This document shows positions 34,548 to 45,172 of a stretch of DNA of 64,000 bases, piece by piece. The notes under the pieces were generated by a model. The model had not been told where the DNA came from. It saw only the letters and a list, made by a program, of their open reading frames with translations, and did no database searches. Position numbers and translations under genes: made by a program. Source of the stretch: Euphorbia lathyris (taxonomy: Eukaryota > Streptophyta > Magnoliopsida > Malpighiales > Euphorbiaceae); the NCBI RefSeq assembly GCF_963576675.1, contig NC_088913.1, positions 74,151,001 through 74,215,000 of the forward strand. Direction: 5' to 3'. Numbering within the stretch: the stretch's first letter is position 1; every line of letters begins with the position of its first letter.

Positions 34548-35121
34548 CTAAATTTTGCATTAAATAATTATGAGTGGAACTTTGAATGACTGTACGAATG
34601 CCATGTTGAGTGAAATATCTATTCCCTACTAAGCTTAGGTTGAAATAGCCACCCTGCGTACACATAGTAAGCAACAATACTGAGTTAGGCATAAAGGTTA
34701 AGTAAACATCCCATGCTGAGTAGATAGACAAATCACTTCATGCTGAGTAAAGACACATGCTGAGCACGTAACCTATGCTGAGTTAATAGGAGATAGAGAG
34801 ATCGTCTTAACAAACGATAGGCACTCAATATTATTGACGCTTCGAATTTCGGCAATAACCCATTCGTATAAAATAAACTTACACGTGTAAATTCTGACAC
34901 ATTGGAAAGACGCACATTAATGGCAAAAACCCATGCGCCGAAGATGTCATAATTAACAGAGTATCTGACGCTTGAACGTCCCTAGGAGAAAAACGGCAAG
35001 ATAATGATTTAGGATCCTCATTGATTTATATAAAATAGTTGAACCCCCACTCGTCCTTTCTCATTCTTGCAATCCCTAAAACTCAAACTTCTTCCGTTCC
35101 AAAAATCTCAAATTCGTCAAA
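34548..35121 (+). other. Spacer between pol and the accessory ORF of element F
   Basis: About 570 bp, no gene. GCTGAGTA-type motifs recur at 34600-34790 as in element E. The last 80 bp before the ATG are C- and T-rich (CCCCACTCGTCC...TCTCATTC), like a plant 5' leader, which fits separate expression of the accessory ORF. Confidence 0.5.
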
Positions 35122-37947
35122 ATGTCTCCCAGCAAAAAGAAAACCCCAGAAGCGCAAAACACACTCACTGACCACGCTAGTCCTTCAATGGAAAAGGAGA
35201 GGATAATGTTGAAAGTACACTCGAAGGTTAACAACATGGAGGTGTTAAAATGCCGATGGTTCTCTCCGAGCTTCGTGTCGACTGAAACACCATTCTGTGA
35301 ATGGATTGCGAAAAACAACTGGACAGGTCTCTTTTCCCTTCCAGGAACAGCCTACCCAAGGTTAGTTCGAGAGTTCTACTCAAATTTACGAGTTGATGCA
35401 GACGACTCAGATTACTTGGAGACAAATGTGAAAGGTCAGAAAATCGTTATTACCCCTGCCTATCTAGCCACACTATTAAAGATACCGAACGAAGGAATCC
35501 AATTTCGAATAACAAAGGAGAAGATACCTAAAGCCACGTCTGAAAAGTTAAAAGGGTTCTGTAAACCCAAAGATCACAAAGGAGAAATACCTAGTACTTG
35601 CATGGGTAAGGATCAAAAGATGGTTCATTTCATGCTGACTAACTTTATCTTTCCCAAACTTAGCTCTGCCTCCTCCGCATCTAACTTCGAACAGTGCTTT
35701 ATATGGCACATGTTGACTTCAACTCCATTCAATCTCCCTGTGTTTCTAGTTGGAGCCCTTCAACGAAGCGGTAGGAAACTACGTTTGGGTTCACTTATCA
35801 CGAAAATCATACAAGACAAGCAAATAAAGACAGTGGACGAGACAAGCTCGTTGGGAAGTGAAATCACTGCAGTCCTACTAGATGGACTATTGTATAATCA
35901 ACCCTTGAAGGGGTATGAAGGAACTGGAGAAGCCGAGGAAAATGAGGAAGAAGAGCTAGCAGAAATGGAACCTGAAGCTGAGCTTGCACAAGAAGTTGAG
36001 GCTCATACTGAGTCACCCAAGACAGTTGAGCCTGAAAAGGGGAAGAAGAGGAAGGCTGCAGAAGTTAGCTCCAAAGATATCCATTCGGTTCCAAAGAAAA
36101 TAAGGCTTTCATCAAGACAGAAAGCCCAAACTGACAAGGTTGATGAGCACATTGGGAAAAGAAAGAGGCCAGAAGTGCCTGAGGATGAAAACGAAGAAAC
36201 TCCTGAGACCCCGTTAAAGAAGAAGAAAAGAGGTCACTCCTTGAAAATAGTGGAAGCCGTACCACTAACCTCTCCTCAAACTGAAGGTCATGCGATTGAC
36301 CACGAAAAAGAAGATGTGGAACACGTTGAGCAACAAAAAGGTAATACTGAGGAGGAAGCATGCCCTCGTGATGATGCTGATATTGAGCAACTTGTAGGGG
36401 AAGGAACTGTGGCTGCTGAGTCAAGTGAAGGTCTTCAAATTGACCATTCTCCGCCTAAAATTGAGATCCGGCGGAGATTAAAGAAGAAAGCGCAAAAACA
36501 CCTTGATCTCATGAACGACTTTCCCCTTGACGAGCCAGAAACTGACCTGTCTAAAATTCAGTTCAAGTATTTCTCAACTGCCACTGAATCTCCACCAGAA
36601 GATCTAGCGGAAAAGCAAGCCACTGTTACTCAACATGAGCAACATGCCAAGAACCCTACAAATCCAAGTCAAGTTGCACCAATTGAGCCAAATCATACCT
36701 CAACTCCACCTCCATCACAAAATGTTGATAACTCAGCTCAACAACTTCATAACAGTCCAGGTACTCAGTCTGGCAAGGAACCAACACCTCCACCATCAGA
36801 AAATCCTACACCAGCCTCTGAGTCCAATGCTGCAAAGTTTGCATACCTGAATGCAACTGAGTCTGGCCGTAGGGTCATTGATTCAGCTCAGTCCCTACTT
36901 CAAGACTTTCATTCTACTCACGCTGAAGGTTGTCAGTCCACTCAAGAGCCCTCTCACCTAACCAGTATCACTCAACTTCTACAAGAACTCCGTAGCCTGA
37001 AAGATTTGGTTAGTATTATCACTGCAGTGCAAACCCAGCAGCCAAACCAAGAGCAAATGGCCAAACTGACTGAAGTAGTGCTTACCATGGCTACTCATCT
37101 GAACTCTCTTGAAGGAAAAATTCAACACCTATCTGAAGTCAATCCAGGGTACGTCACTTCCTCTGAGCTTCAAAACTATTTTGTTAAGCTAGCAGCGGAA
37201 CTGACCCCCTCCAGAGCAACTGTACACACTGAGTCCCCAACATCTGCTGAGTTGCAAGATTGCTTCACTAAGCTATATGCTGAGCTAACTAAATCCAGTC
37301 CACCAAGCACTACAGAATCTGTCACCTCCACTGAGCTCCAACAATGGTTTACTAAGATTCAAGCAGAGCTGACAAGTACCCGTGACCTTGTATCCTCCTC
37401 CTCTCAATGCACGATTGATCAACTGAGTGAGGCAGTGAGACTCTTGAACATTGATCGGGCCCAGATGGACGTTGATCCAGTATCCAACACAGAGATAATG
37501 ACCTTCTCACAGGCTATCATGAAAGCCATGAGGATCAACAATGCACAACGAATGTTCTATGACTCTGCTCTGTTGAAACTATTTCATCAATTTTATGGCC
37601 AGGTCACCAACTCCATTGCTTGCCTCAGCAAAGCCCATGAATGTCTTCTTAGCATGATAAGCAGCTCCATTCGAGTCCCCAGGCACATCCAAGATGATAG
37701 CGTTCCTGTCATTGACAGTTTGGGAGAAAGCACAAAGAGGCTTCAGCGCTATTCCAACTACCTCTCCTCGGCCGCCAGGAATAAAACCTTCCTTTATCAA
37801 CCCGATGATGGCAAAACGGGGGAGACTAGTAAAAGAGGAACTCAGCCTGGAACTCAGCCTCTAACTTTAGGAACTGCGTCTGCCTCTGGGAACAAAGGAA
37901 AAGGCATTGCTCATATTGACCCCTCAGCTCAAAGAAAGAAGAAGTGA
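35122..37947 (+). CDS. Env-position accessory ORF of element F, 941 codons, intact
   Basis: Residues about 30-240 form a domain with V-L-K-C-R-W-F-S-P, W-T-G-L-F-S, Y-P-R-L-V-R-E-F-Y-S-N, I-V-I-T-P-A-Y-L and F-I-F-P-K-L. It resembles the plant transposon protein domain of Athila accessory ORFs. Then come an acidic Glu-rich stretch, basic clusters that look like nuclear signals (K-K-R-K, K-K-K-K-R, R-R-R-L-K-K-K), and a Pro/Ser/Gln-rich middle. A Ser/Thr-rich C-terminal part carries near-repeats of S-A-E-L-Q-x-C-F-T-K-L-x-A-E-L. No signal peptide or membrane helix is visible, so env-like describes position only. The function is unknown. It is the only intact large frame of F; the homologue in E is disrupted. 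Confidence 0.85.
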   Translation: MSPSKKKTPEAQNTLTDHASPSMEKERIMLKVHSKVNNMEVLKCRWFSPSFVSTETPFCEWIAKNNWTGLFSLPGTAYPRLVREFYSNLRVDADDSDYLETNVKGQKIVITPAYLATLLKIPNEGIQFRITKEKIPKATSEKLKGFCKPKDHKGEIPSTCMGKDQKMVHFMLTNFIFPKLSSASSASNFEQCFIWHMLTSTPFNLPVFLVGALQRSGRKLRLGSLITKIIQDKQIKTVDETSSLGSEITAVLLDGLLYNQPLKGYEGTGEAEENEEEELAEMEPEAELAQEVEAHTESPKTVEPEKGKKRKAAEVSSKDIHSVPKKIRLSSRQKAQTDKVDEHIGKRKRPEVPEDENEETPETPLKKKKRGHSLKIVEAVPLTSPQTEGHAIDHEKEDVEHVEQQKGNTEEEACPRDDADIEQLVGEGTVAAESSEGLQIDHSPPKIEIRRRLKKKAQKHLDLMNDFPLDEPETDLSKIQFKYFSTATESPPEDLAEKQATVTQHEQHAKNPTNPSQVAPIEPNHTSTPPPSQNVDNSAQQLHNSPGTQSGKEPTPPPSENPTPASESNAAKFAYLNATESGRRVIDSAQSLLQDFHSTHAEGCQSTQEPSHLTSITQLLQELRSLKDLVSIITAVQTQQPNQEQMAKLTEVVLTMATHLNSLEGKIQHLSEVNPGYVTSSELQNYFVKLAAELTPSRATVHTESPTSAELQDCFTKLYAELTKSSPPSTTESVTSTELQQWFTKIQAELTSTRDLVSSSSQCTIDQLSEAVRLLNIDRAQMDVDPVSNTEIMTFSQAIMKAMRINNAQRMFYDSALLKLFHQFYGQVTNSIACLSKAHECLLSMISSSIRVPRHIQDDSVPVIDSLGESTKRLQRYSNYLSSAARNKTFLYQPDDGKTGETSKRGTQPGTQPLTLGTASASGNKGKGIAHIDPSAQRKKK

Positions 37948-38325
37948 ATCTAGGATAATATGTTTTGTTGTCCAATGTTGTTTTGTTGGCACCATATCAA
38001 ACCATATCCTGTTATCTGTTTTTTCTGTTATCCACTGCTTAGGATAATATGTTTTGTTATCCAATGTTGTTTTGTTGTTGACTCTTATTTAAATCCAATA
38101 TCAGTTTCTTTTCTCTTCCAGTCAAGTTTGAACAAACAATTCAAAAACAGACAACATCTTTCCAAAAGTAAAGCCAGTATACACAAATATAACAAACCTA
38201 ATAAAATTAGACCTTGGAAGGCTTAAGACAAAATGAATGCAACCCTTACGGGGGAGTCAATTCAGAAATATCAATCATGGGGCAACTTAAAACTGAGTTC
38301 CGTAATTATATATTTTGCCAACATC
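37948..38325 (+). other. 3' untranslated region of element F
   Basis: No gene. It includes a duplicated segment (AGGATAATATGTTTTGTTAT-like, at 37952 and 38041) and a first polypurine-like GGGGGAGT at 38251-38258, about 80 bp before the real one. Confidence 0.5.
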
Positions 38326-38337
38326 AAAATGGGGGAG
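38326..38337 (+). promoter_or_regulatory. Polypurine tract of element F
   Basis: AAAATGGGGGAG, 2 bp before the 3' LTR. It primes plus-strand synthesis. An identical tract precedes the 3' LTR of E. Confidence 0.85.
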
Positions 38338-38339
38338 TT

Positions 38340-39748
38340 TGTTGAAACACCTTTCCACAAGATTTTGATTTGACAAAATCATCCATGATTAAGAGGCAAT
38401 TAAATTTAGATGCTTTGATTTAATTGTACTAATATGTTTGTTGAATCTTGAGTGCAAAAATATATAAGGTAAAAGACAGGACAAAAGTCAGCACAAACAA
38501 AGCTAAGTAGCAAAGAACTCAGCATGACAGAATAGAAGCTGAGTGGAGTTAAAGGTCAGAAACAAAACAAAGCTGACTAAAGCTGAAGACCTCGTCAGGA
38601 GCGTTTAAACAAAACGGAGCTGACCTTAGTGGAACTCAGCATGAACCATGAACAAACGGAGCTGAGTATTCATCAGGGCAGCATGAAGGATTCGTTCTAC
38701 TAAAAGACAAAGTCTGCCAATCATCTGCACCAATAATTGGAACCTCGAAGATACCTAAGAAGACTGATTCCGAGAGTCATGGGACGTTGGATTATTAGAA
38801 ACAGACAACTGTCACAAACAAACAAAACAGACGCTAAAAGACAACCTGACGCCTGAAGTAAAACAGAAGCAGGGAATGGTGTGCAGTCTGAAGATTTCCA
38901 GAAAATGTTCCCCAAAAGAGCCGTTTTGGTTGCAATGGTCAAGACATTTCAAACAATCAAGTCCACAGTTTTCCGTCTATAAAAGGACAATCGAAGAACC
39001 AAAATATACAGAAGAAAGAAGCATAAAAAGAAAAATACAAGAGAGAAAGTTTCAAAAGCACTCAAATACAAAAAGAATCTTACACCCACGTTTCTATTCT
39101 ATGTGTAAATGCTAGATTGAGTTGTAATCATCTAAAGTGTTCTTTAGTTCAAAAAGGAACAAGTCTGTGATCAATAGCAATATTGAGAGAGTAAAGCTGA
39201 GTGCTAAGTTGTAAGCATTTCAGTAGTAAAGAAATCTAGGTGCTGGGTTATAGCACTTAGTAGGAGTTGAGTAGACGAATAGAGGAAGGTACTCTTGCAT
39301 ATTCAACTGCCTTGTAATTGGTTTGTGCTCTACCGTTAAAGAGCTCAGTATTGGATTCAAAAAGCCCGGAGGACTCTGGGGACTGGACGTAGGCAGAAAG
39401 GTCGAACCAGGATAAGTGATACTGAGTAATCTCTGAACTCTCTCTTATATTGTATGTGTTGTTTGTTAAATTTACTCAGCATATAAATTGCCTAAGCTGA
39501 CCTTGAGTAAATAAGTGGTGCTGAGTTAGAAGCTGACCTCCAAGAGTGTCAATTCTCAACTCACAAGAAGACAACTTTAGTCAACATCTGATTAAATCTG
39601 TCTTCGAACATATCTCACCAAGCTGACCAAAAGCAGAGTTAACAAACTCTCAAAAATTACTTCCAGTCAGCTTAATTAAATCTTGAAAAACTTATATTAG
39701 TTCCTAACCCCCCCCCCCCCCCTTGGAACTAATTATCAGGGACCAACA
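38340..39748 (+). repeat. 3' LTR of element F
   Basis: 1409 bp, nearly identical to 28165-29566. It differs by about 11 substitutions by eye and by a C run of 14 instead of 8 near 39709-39722. TATA box at 38977-38984. Confidence 0.95.
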
Positions 39749-39753
39749 GTATC

Positions 39754-41496
39754 TTCCAAAGGTCATGGAACTGACCTAGAAAAGGAAACTGAGAAAGAAA
39801 CTGAGCAAAAAGCTGAGAAAGCAAATGTTGAAAAAGAAAGGGAAGCTGAGAAGGAAACTCATGTTGAGGAAGACGTCCATACTGAGCAGGAAGAACCTGC
39901 TGATGTTGAGCAACCTCAGGGTAATGTTGAGCAAAGAGTTGAGGAAGAAGAAAATGTTGCTGTTGAGGATCATGTTGAGCAACATGAGCATCCAACTATG
40001 GTAGAAGAGACAGTTGATGCTGATGAGGAGAACATTCATGCTGACCCATCTCCTGCTAAAGAAACAAAGTTCAAGCGGCTCAAGAAGAAAGCCCATAAAA
40101 CTCAAGTTATTGATCTCCTTGCAGACTCTCCTCCTCAAGATATTGATGCTGAAATGTCCAAAATTCAGTTCAAATATTTCTCTCATGATGTTGAGCCTGA
40201 GTCTCCTCCAACGGATCTTGTGCAAAACCAAGCCTCTATTACTCATATTGAGGAACAAGCCAAGACTCCGGAGAATCCAAAAACTGCTCAAGATGGAACA
40301 AATCCTGCTTCAACTTCACCCACTCAGGATGAGCAGGTCAACATGATTAACCAAACTCCACCTCCAACTCAGCATGTTGACAACTCAGCTCCTGAAGCTA
40401 ATCTGCATCAAAGTCTAGTCACCAATCAAGGTGATCAATCTGGCAAACAGCCAACTCCTCCACCATCAAGCTCAATTCCAGCCTCTGAGACAAATGCTGC
40501 CAAATTCCAATACTTGAATGCTACTGAGTCAGGCCGACGAATCATTGCCTCTGCTCAGTCCTTGCTCCAAGATTTGAACCCTTCTCAAGCTGATGCTACT
40601 AGATCATCTCATGCTGAGTCCTCCCACCTATCTGGCATCACTTAGCTTCTCAATGAACTCAGAGGACTCAAGGATCTGGTGAGTATTATAACCACTGTTC
40701 AAACTCAGCAACCAAGTCAAGACCAAATAGCAAAGCTGACTAAATTGGTACTCACAATGGTGAACCATCTGAACTCGCTTGAAGGCAAAATCCAACTACC
40801 ATCAGAAGTTAATCCAGGGTATGCAACTTCTACTGAGCTTCAAGGCCATTTTGCTAAGTTAACTGCAGATCTGTCCAAATCAAGGGCAACTAGCAATCCT
40901 GAGTATGCTACCTCTGCTGAGCTACAAGACTGCTTTGCCAAGCTAACTGTCGAACTGACCAGTACGCTTGAATTAGTCTCCTCCTCCTCCCAGTGCACAA
41001 TTGACCAACTGAGTGAAGCAGTAAGTTTACTCAACATCAACAAAGCACAAATGGATGTTGATCCAGTCTCAAACAGTCAACTACTGAGCTTTTCCCAAGC
41101 AATTATGAAGGCAATGCGCATCAACAATGCTCAGCTCATGTTTTATGACTCTGCCTTGCTAAAGATGTACCATCAATCTTTTGGTCAGCTCACCAGCTCG
41201 CTCACCTGGCCTGGCTTAGCAAATCCCATGAATGCCTACTCAGCATGATTAGCAGCTCTCTCCGGGTTCCTCGCCATGTCCAAGATGACAGTGTTCCCAT
41301 AATTGATGGCTTGTGAGAAAGTACTAAGAGGCTCCAGTGTTACTCAAATCACCTCTCCACTCATGCTCGCAACGATACCTTCCTTTATAAACCCGATGAT
41401 GGCAAAACGGGGGAGACAAGACAAGAAGGAACTCAGCTTGTAGGTGATGCCTCAGGAAGTAAAGATAAGGGCAAAGGAGTAGCTCGAGATGTTTAG
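39754..41496 (+). pseudogene. Env-position accessory ORF of element E, 3' part
   Basis: Resumes the frame interrupted at 28164 (the GTATC at 39749-39753 is the target duplication). It begins with a Glu/Val/His-rich low-complexity region of V-E-Q and E-K-E repeats absent from F, then matches F from F-K-R-L-K-K-K-A onward. TAG at 40643-40645 stands where F has CAA. A frameshift near 41210 leads to a stop at 41248, and the original frame can be followed to TAG at 41494-41496. Confidence 0.82.
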
Positions 41497-41941
41497 AACT
41501 AGATATAGTCTAGTCTATGTTTATAACTTAGCATAGAATCCTTCCTTCCTCATATGCTCATATGTTTTTGTTTTTTGCTTAATCTATGTCAAGTACTATT
41601 CCCTCAATCTGGCCGATAAAATTGAACAAACAAATTAAGAAGTAAAACATACTCAGTATACATTAACACTAAAATACTTAGGTAATAAACTGAGTAACAA
41701 CATACTTCTAATATTTTTGAAAGCTGACTTAAAATCCAATTAGCTCAGATCTTGAAAAATCTAAACGTTAAACTAAGTCAGTATACACAAATGTCTTAAG
41801 GTTAATTCAATTAAATCTTGAAAGGTTTAGAATTAAGTTAAAGACAAGATGTGCAACCCTTACGGGGGAGTCATTTCAAAAATAAATCAATCATGGGGTA
41901 ACTTATAACTAAGTTCCATAATTATGTATTTTGCCAACATC
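41497..41941 (+). other. 3' untranslated region of element E
   Basis: No gene. It contains GCTGACTT / CTCAGTAT motifs and a polypurine-like ACGGGGGAGTC near 41861, about 80 bp before the actual tract. Confidence 0.5.
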
Positions 41942-41953
41942 AAAATGGGGGAG
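41942..41953 (+). promoter_or_regulatory. Polypurine tract of element E
   Basis: AAAATGGGGGAG, 2 bp before the 3' LTR. Confidence 0.85.
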
Positions 41954-41955
41954 TT

Positions 41956-43089
41956 TGTTGAAACACATTTCCACAAGATTTTGATTTGACAAAATCATCC
42001 ATGATTAAGAGGCAATTAAATTTAAATGCTTTGATTTAATTGTACTAATGTGTTTGTTCAATATTGAGTGCAAAAATATATATAAAGTTAAACAAGACAA
42101 AAGTCAGCATAAGCCAAGCTGAGTGGAATGGAACTCAGCATGAAAGAATAGAAGCTGAGTGAAGTGGAACTCAGTCTCAGAAGTCTTCTTCAAAGTTGCC
42201 AGAACGAAGCTGACTAAATTAGAAGACTCCTTCAGAATTGAATAAATAGAACGGAGCTGACTAAGAAGGAACTCAGCATGGATATTGAACATTCGAAGAT
42301 AACGAATGAAGCTGAGTGACAGTCAGGACAGCATGAAGGATCCGTTCACTAAAGGACAAAGTCTGCCAATCTTCTGCACCAATAATTGAAGCCTCGAAAA
42401 TACACAGAAGACTAATTCCAAGAAACATGGGTCAATGGATTATTGGTAAAAGACAACTGGCACAAAAAGACAAGTCTGATGCAAGAAGACAAAACCTGAC
42501 GCCTGAAGAAAACAGAGGAAGGGAATGACGGAACAGTCTGAAGCTGACCAGAAGATGTTCCCCAAAAGAGCTATTTTGGTGTTAACGGCTAAAACAATTC
42601 AAATGATCCATCTGCCGATTTCCATCTATAAAAGGACAATCAAGAACCTTGGATCATTGCCGAAGTATCAAAAGAAAAATATAAGAGAGAAATTCTTCAA
42701 AGCACTCAAATACAAAAAGATCTTACACCAACGTTTCTATTCTCTGTGTAAATGCTAGATTGATTGGTTTGTAATCATCTAAGGTGTTCTTTACTTGAAA
42801 AAGAACAAGTGTGTAATCAATAGGAATATTGAGAGTGTTGAGCTAAGTACTTGGTTGTAAGTATTCAGTGGTAGAAAAATCTAAGTGCTGGGTTATAGTA
42901 CTTAGTAGGAGCTGAGTAGACGAATAGAGGACACACTCTTGCATACTCACTGCCTTGTAAAGGGTTTGTGCTCTACCTTGAAAGAGCTTAGTATTGGATT
43001 GAAAATCCCAGGAGGAACTGGGGACTGGACGTAGGCAGAGATGCCGAACCAGGATAAGTCGTGCTGAGTAACTTCTAAACTCTTTCTCT

Positions 43090-43152
<63 letters not shown>

Positions 43153-43438
43153 CATGTGTTGCTTGTGAAATTTACTCAGCTTATAAATTGTTAAAACTGA
43201 AACTGAGTAAATCTGAGTGCTGAGTTGGAAGCTGACCTTTCAAGTGTCAATTCCCAACTCTCAAGTCAAGCAGTCTTAGTCAGCATAGAACTAAAACTGT
43301 CTGACTAATCAATCGGCCGTGCTGACCAACACGCTAAGTTGTTAAATTCTTAAAATAACATTAAGTCAGCATAAATAAAAGCGAAAAAGTTACATTAGTT
43401 CCTATCCCCCCATTGGAACTAATTACTAGGGACCAACA
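41956..43438 (+). repeat. 3' LTR of element E
   Basis: 1483 bp, collinear with 20002-21444. Most of the 40-bp excess is an expanded AT tract (43092-43149). TATA box at 42626-42633. Confidence 0.93.
43092..43149. repeat. (AT)n microsatellite in the E 3' LTR
   Basis: About 29 AT units; the 5' LTR of E has only about 6-7 at the same place (21138-21151), so the tract grew after insertion. Confidence 0.9.
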
Positions 43439-43689
43439 GTTTGTATATATTTGATATTGATAAACTTATTCTTCTAATTTTCAAACATATTTCTTCTTTA
43501 ATCTTATTCTTATTTCTAAAACAGTATTGCGGAAAGAAGAATGTTTTGCCCCCATTAAATAAAATTAGTATTATTAATTTTTATTTAGATTATTTTTATT
43601 AATTTTTATTATATTTTTTGTTGGGTCAATTTCAAATTTAACTATGTGATTTCACTCATTTACAAATGAGTACTTGTGGATTTTTTTAC

Positions 43690-43805
43690 ATTAAAGACAA
43701 AGAAAAACCCTTAATCCACTCCACCCCACCCATGTGATTCGAACTCATGACCTCTACGGTCATAGGTAAACTCTCAACCAACAGGCTAAGAGTTTCACCA
43801 CATTT
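43690..43805 (-). mobile_element. Candidate tRNA-derived SINE
   Basis: The minus strand shows an A-box-like TTAGCCTGTTGGTTGAGAG and a B-box-like GAGTTCGAATCAC about 40 bp apart, followed by GGGTGGGGTGGAG. This spacing is typical of a tRNA-derived head. No target duplication was found. Confidence 0.4.
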
Positions 43806-44968
43806 ATCATGCTACATTTTTTATTTTCCAAAATCATATTTTTCAAGGGTAAATTACACTCATGGCCACTGAATTTTACCCATTTTCACATTATGGCAAC
43901 TAAACTTTATTTCTTCCCAGTATGACCACTGAACTTTACACTTTTTAACACCGGTGGCCACTCAACGCTTCAAAACGACCGTTGACGGCTAAAAATAAAA
44001 AAAATCCAAAGCGTTCATAATATTGTAAAGCACTTTAATTTTTGAAAATTTTTGTTTTGAGGTCATTTAGGTGTTGTTTGGTTAGGAGAGAGAAAGTGAA
44101 TTTTTAGAGAGAGAAAGATAAAAAATGTTATTTTCAAAAATAAAAAATGTGGTTCATGGTAAATGTTGTTCGGAACAACTTTAATTCTTGAATATTTTCA
44201 TTTTGAGGTCGTTCTCCTAATAAAAACACCTAATGACCTCATAATTAAAAATTTGAAGAATTAAAAATACTTAGAACATCATTAATTTTTGTAATTTTCT
44301 CTTTTGAGTTTATCAACCGTTAAAAATAAGTGCCAACCTGAAAATTCTCAATAAGAAAAAAACAGACACCAATTTACAAAGTTGTGCAACCACATGTGTT
44401 ATATTTAGAATTTTCCTTTTTTATTTTTATAATTTAATTATTTTTTTTGGTTAACTATAATTTAATTATTGATTATCACAATTTTAACAAACATTAATAT
44501 CAATCAACTAATAACAAACAACTAACTATAACACCTAACAACAATTATAACCGTAACTACAACATCTATTAATTAATAGCTGAACCACACACCCGTTGTT
44601 ATCTTTGAATAATTTTAGAGTTTATCACTTAGATTAATTAATGGCATGGATTGGCGTAGGATATGCATGCTCTACTGCTTTTATGTTGCAATTTTAAATT
44701 TGATGGATAAGTTACAACTTTTCTGAAAACTCTACCCTACTTTCTATGACCTCTCATTTCGACCTTTCTTTTTTTCTTCTCTTCCTCTCCATATCTTTTT
44801 CTCTTTAATCAATTTTTGGGTCCTATATTTTGTCATATGTTTTTCTATGCTACAAATTGCTTTTAATTTTCTAAATGTTAGATTCCCGAGAGATTTACTA
44901 TAAACCTAACATATCAACTTGACTAATAATCCATTCTTCGCTTTTTAGAAGCGGATAAATTTGAACCT
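43806..44968. other. Gene-free AT-rich DNA
   Basis: No gene. Near 43866-43965 the phrase CACTGAATTTTAC or CACTGAACTTTAC recurs two or three times, a degenerate repeat. The rest is simple AT-rich intergenic sequence. Confidence 0.5.
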
Positions 44969-45169
44969 ATCATATATACGGTTTTGATCACATGGACCTT
45001 AATGACCATGCACTGTTTGGTCATTCACTATTAGATCTAGGTTTATTAGAATCCTAAGATGGAGATTTAAAGCATTCTGCGGCTTAGATTTAATAAGCTT
45101 ACATCTAACGGTGAATGACCAAATTTATTTGGTCATTAAGGTCTATGTGAATATTTCTGTCATACATAA

Positions 45170-45172
<3 letters not shown>
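44969..45172. mobile_element. Hairpin MITE, about 200 bp
   Basis: CACATGGACCTTAATGACCA at 44989 is matched on the other strand by CACATAGACCTTAATGACCA ending at 45149. The arms continue inward through GGTCATTCAC and outward through a weaker TATCATATA / TATTATGTA match, giving near-palindromic arms of about 65-85 bp. No coding capacity. An (ATT)n tract begins at its right edge. Confidence 0.6.

Larger units (their letters stand above)
28165..39748 (+). mobile_element. Element F: full-length SIRE/Maximus-like copia element nested in E
   Basis: The LTRs are 28165-29566 and 38340-39748 with the 5-bp duplication GTATC on both sides (28160-28164 and 39749-39753). The order is LTR, iMet primer site, gag, TAG, pol, spacer, 941-codon accessory ORF, polypurine tract, LTR. 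By eye the LTRs differ at about 11 substitutions plus a C-run length change, clearly fewer than in E, consistent with F being the later insertion. Gag and pol are broken by nonsense codons and frameshifts while the accessory ORF is open. Confidence 0.95.
20002..43438 (+). mobile_element. Element E: SIRE/Maximus-like Ty1/copia element containing nested element F
   Basis: The LTRs are 20002-21444 and 41956-43438, both TGTTGAAACAC...ACCAACA, and are flanked by the 5-bp duplication GTTTG (19997-20001 and 43439-43443). The order is LTR, iMet primer site, gag, in-frame TAG, pol, about 545 bp spacer, env-position ORF, polypurine tract, LTR. Element F (28165-39748) is inserted in the env-position ORF. 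The two LTRs differ by roughly 29 substitutions by eye plus an expanded AT tract. Stops in pol and the accessory ORF make this copy defective. Confidence 0.93.

Noticed and set aside
35122..37947. True envelope glycoprotein
   Set aside because: No signal peptide, membrane helix or fusion-like segment; the protein has nuclear-signal-like basic clusters and a plant transposon-type domain.
39776..40291. 171-codon minus-strand frame rich in Leu, Phe and Ser
   Set aside because: It is antisense to the Glu/Lys-rich part of E's accessory ORF, whose codons mirror into hydrophobic ones.
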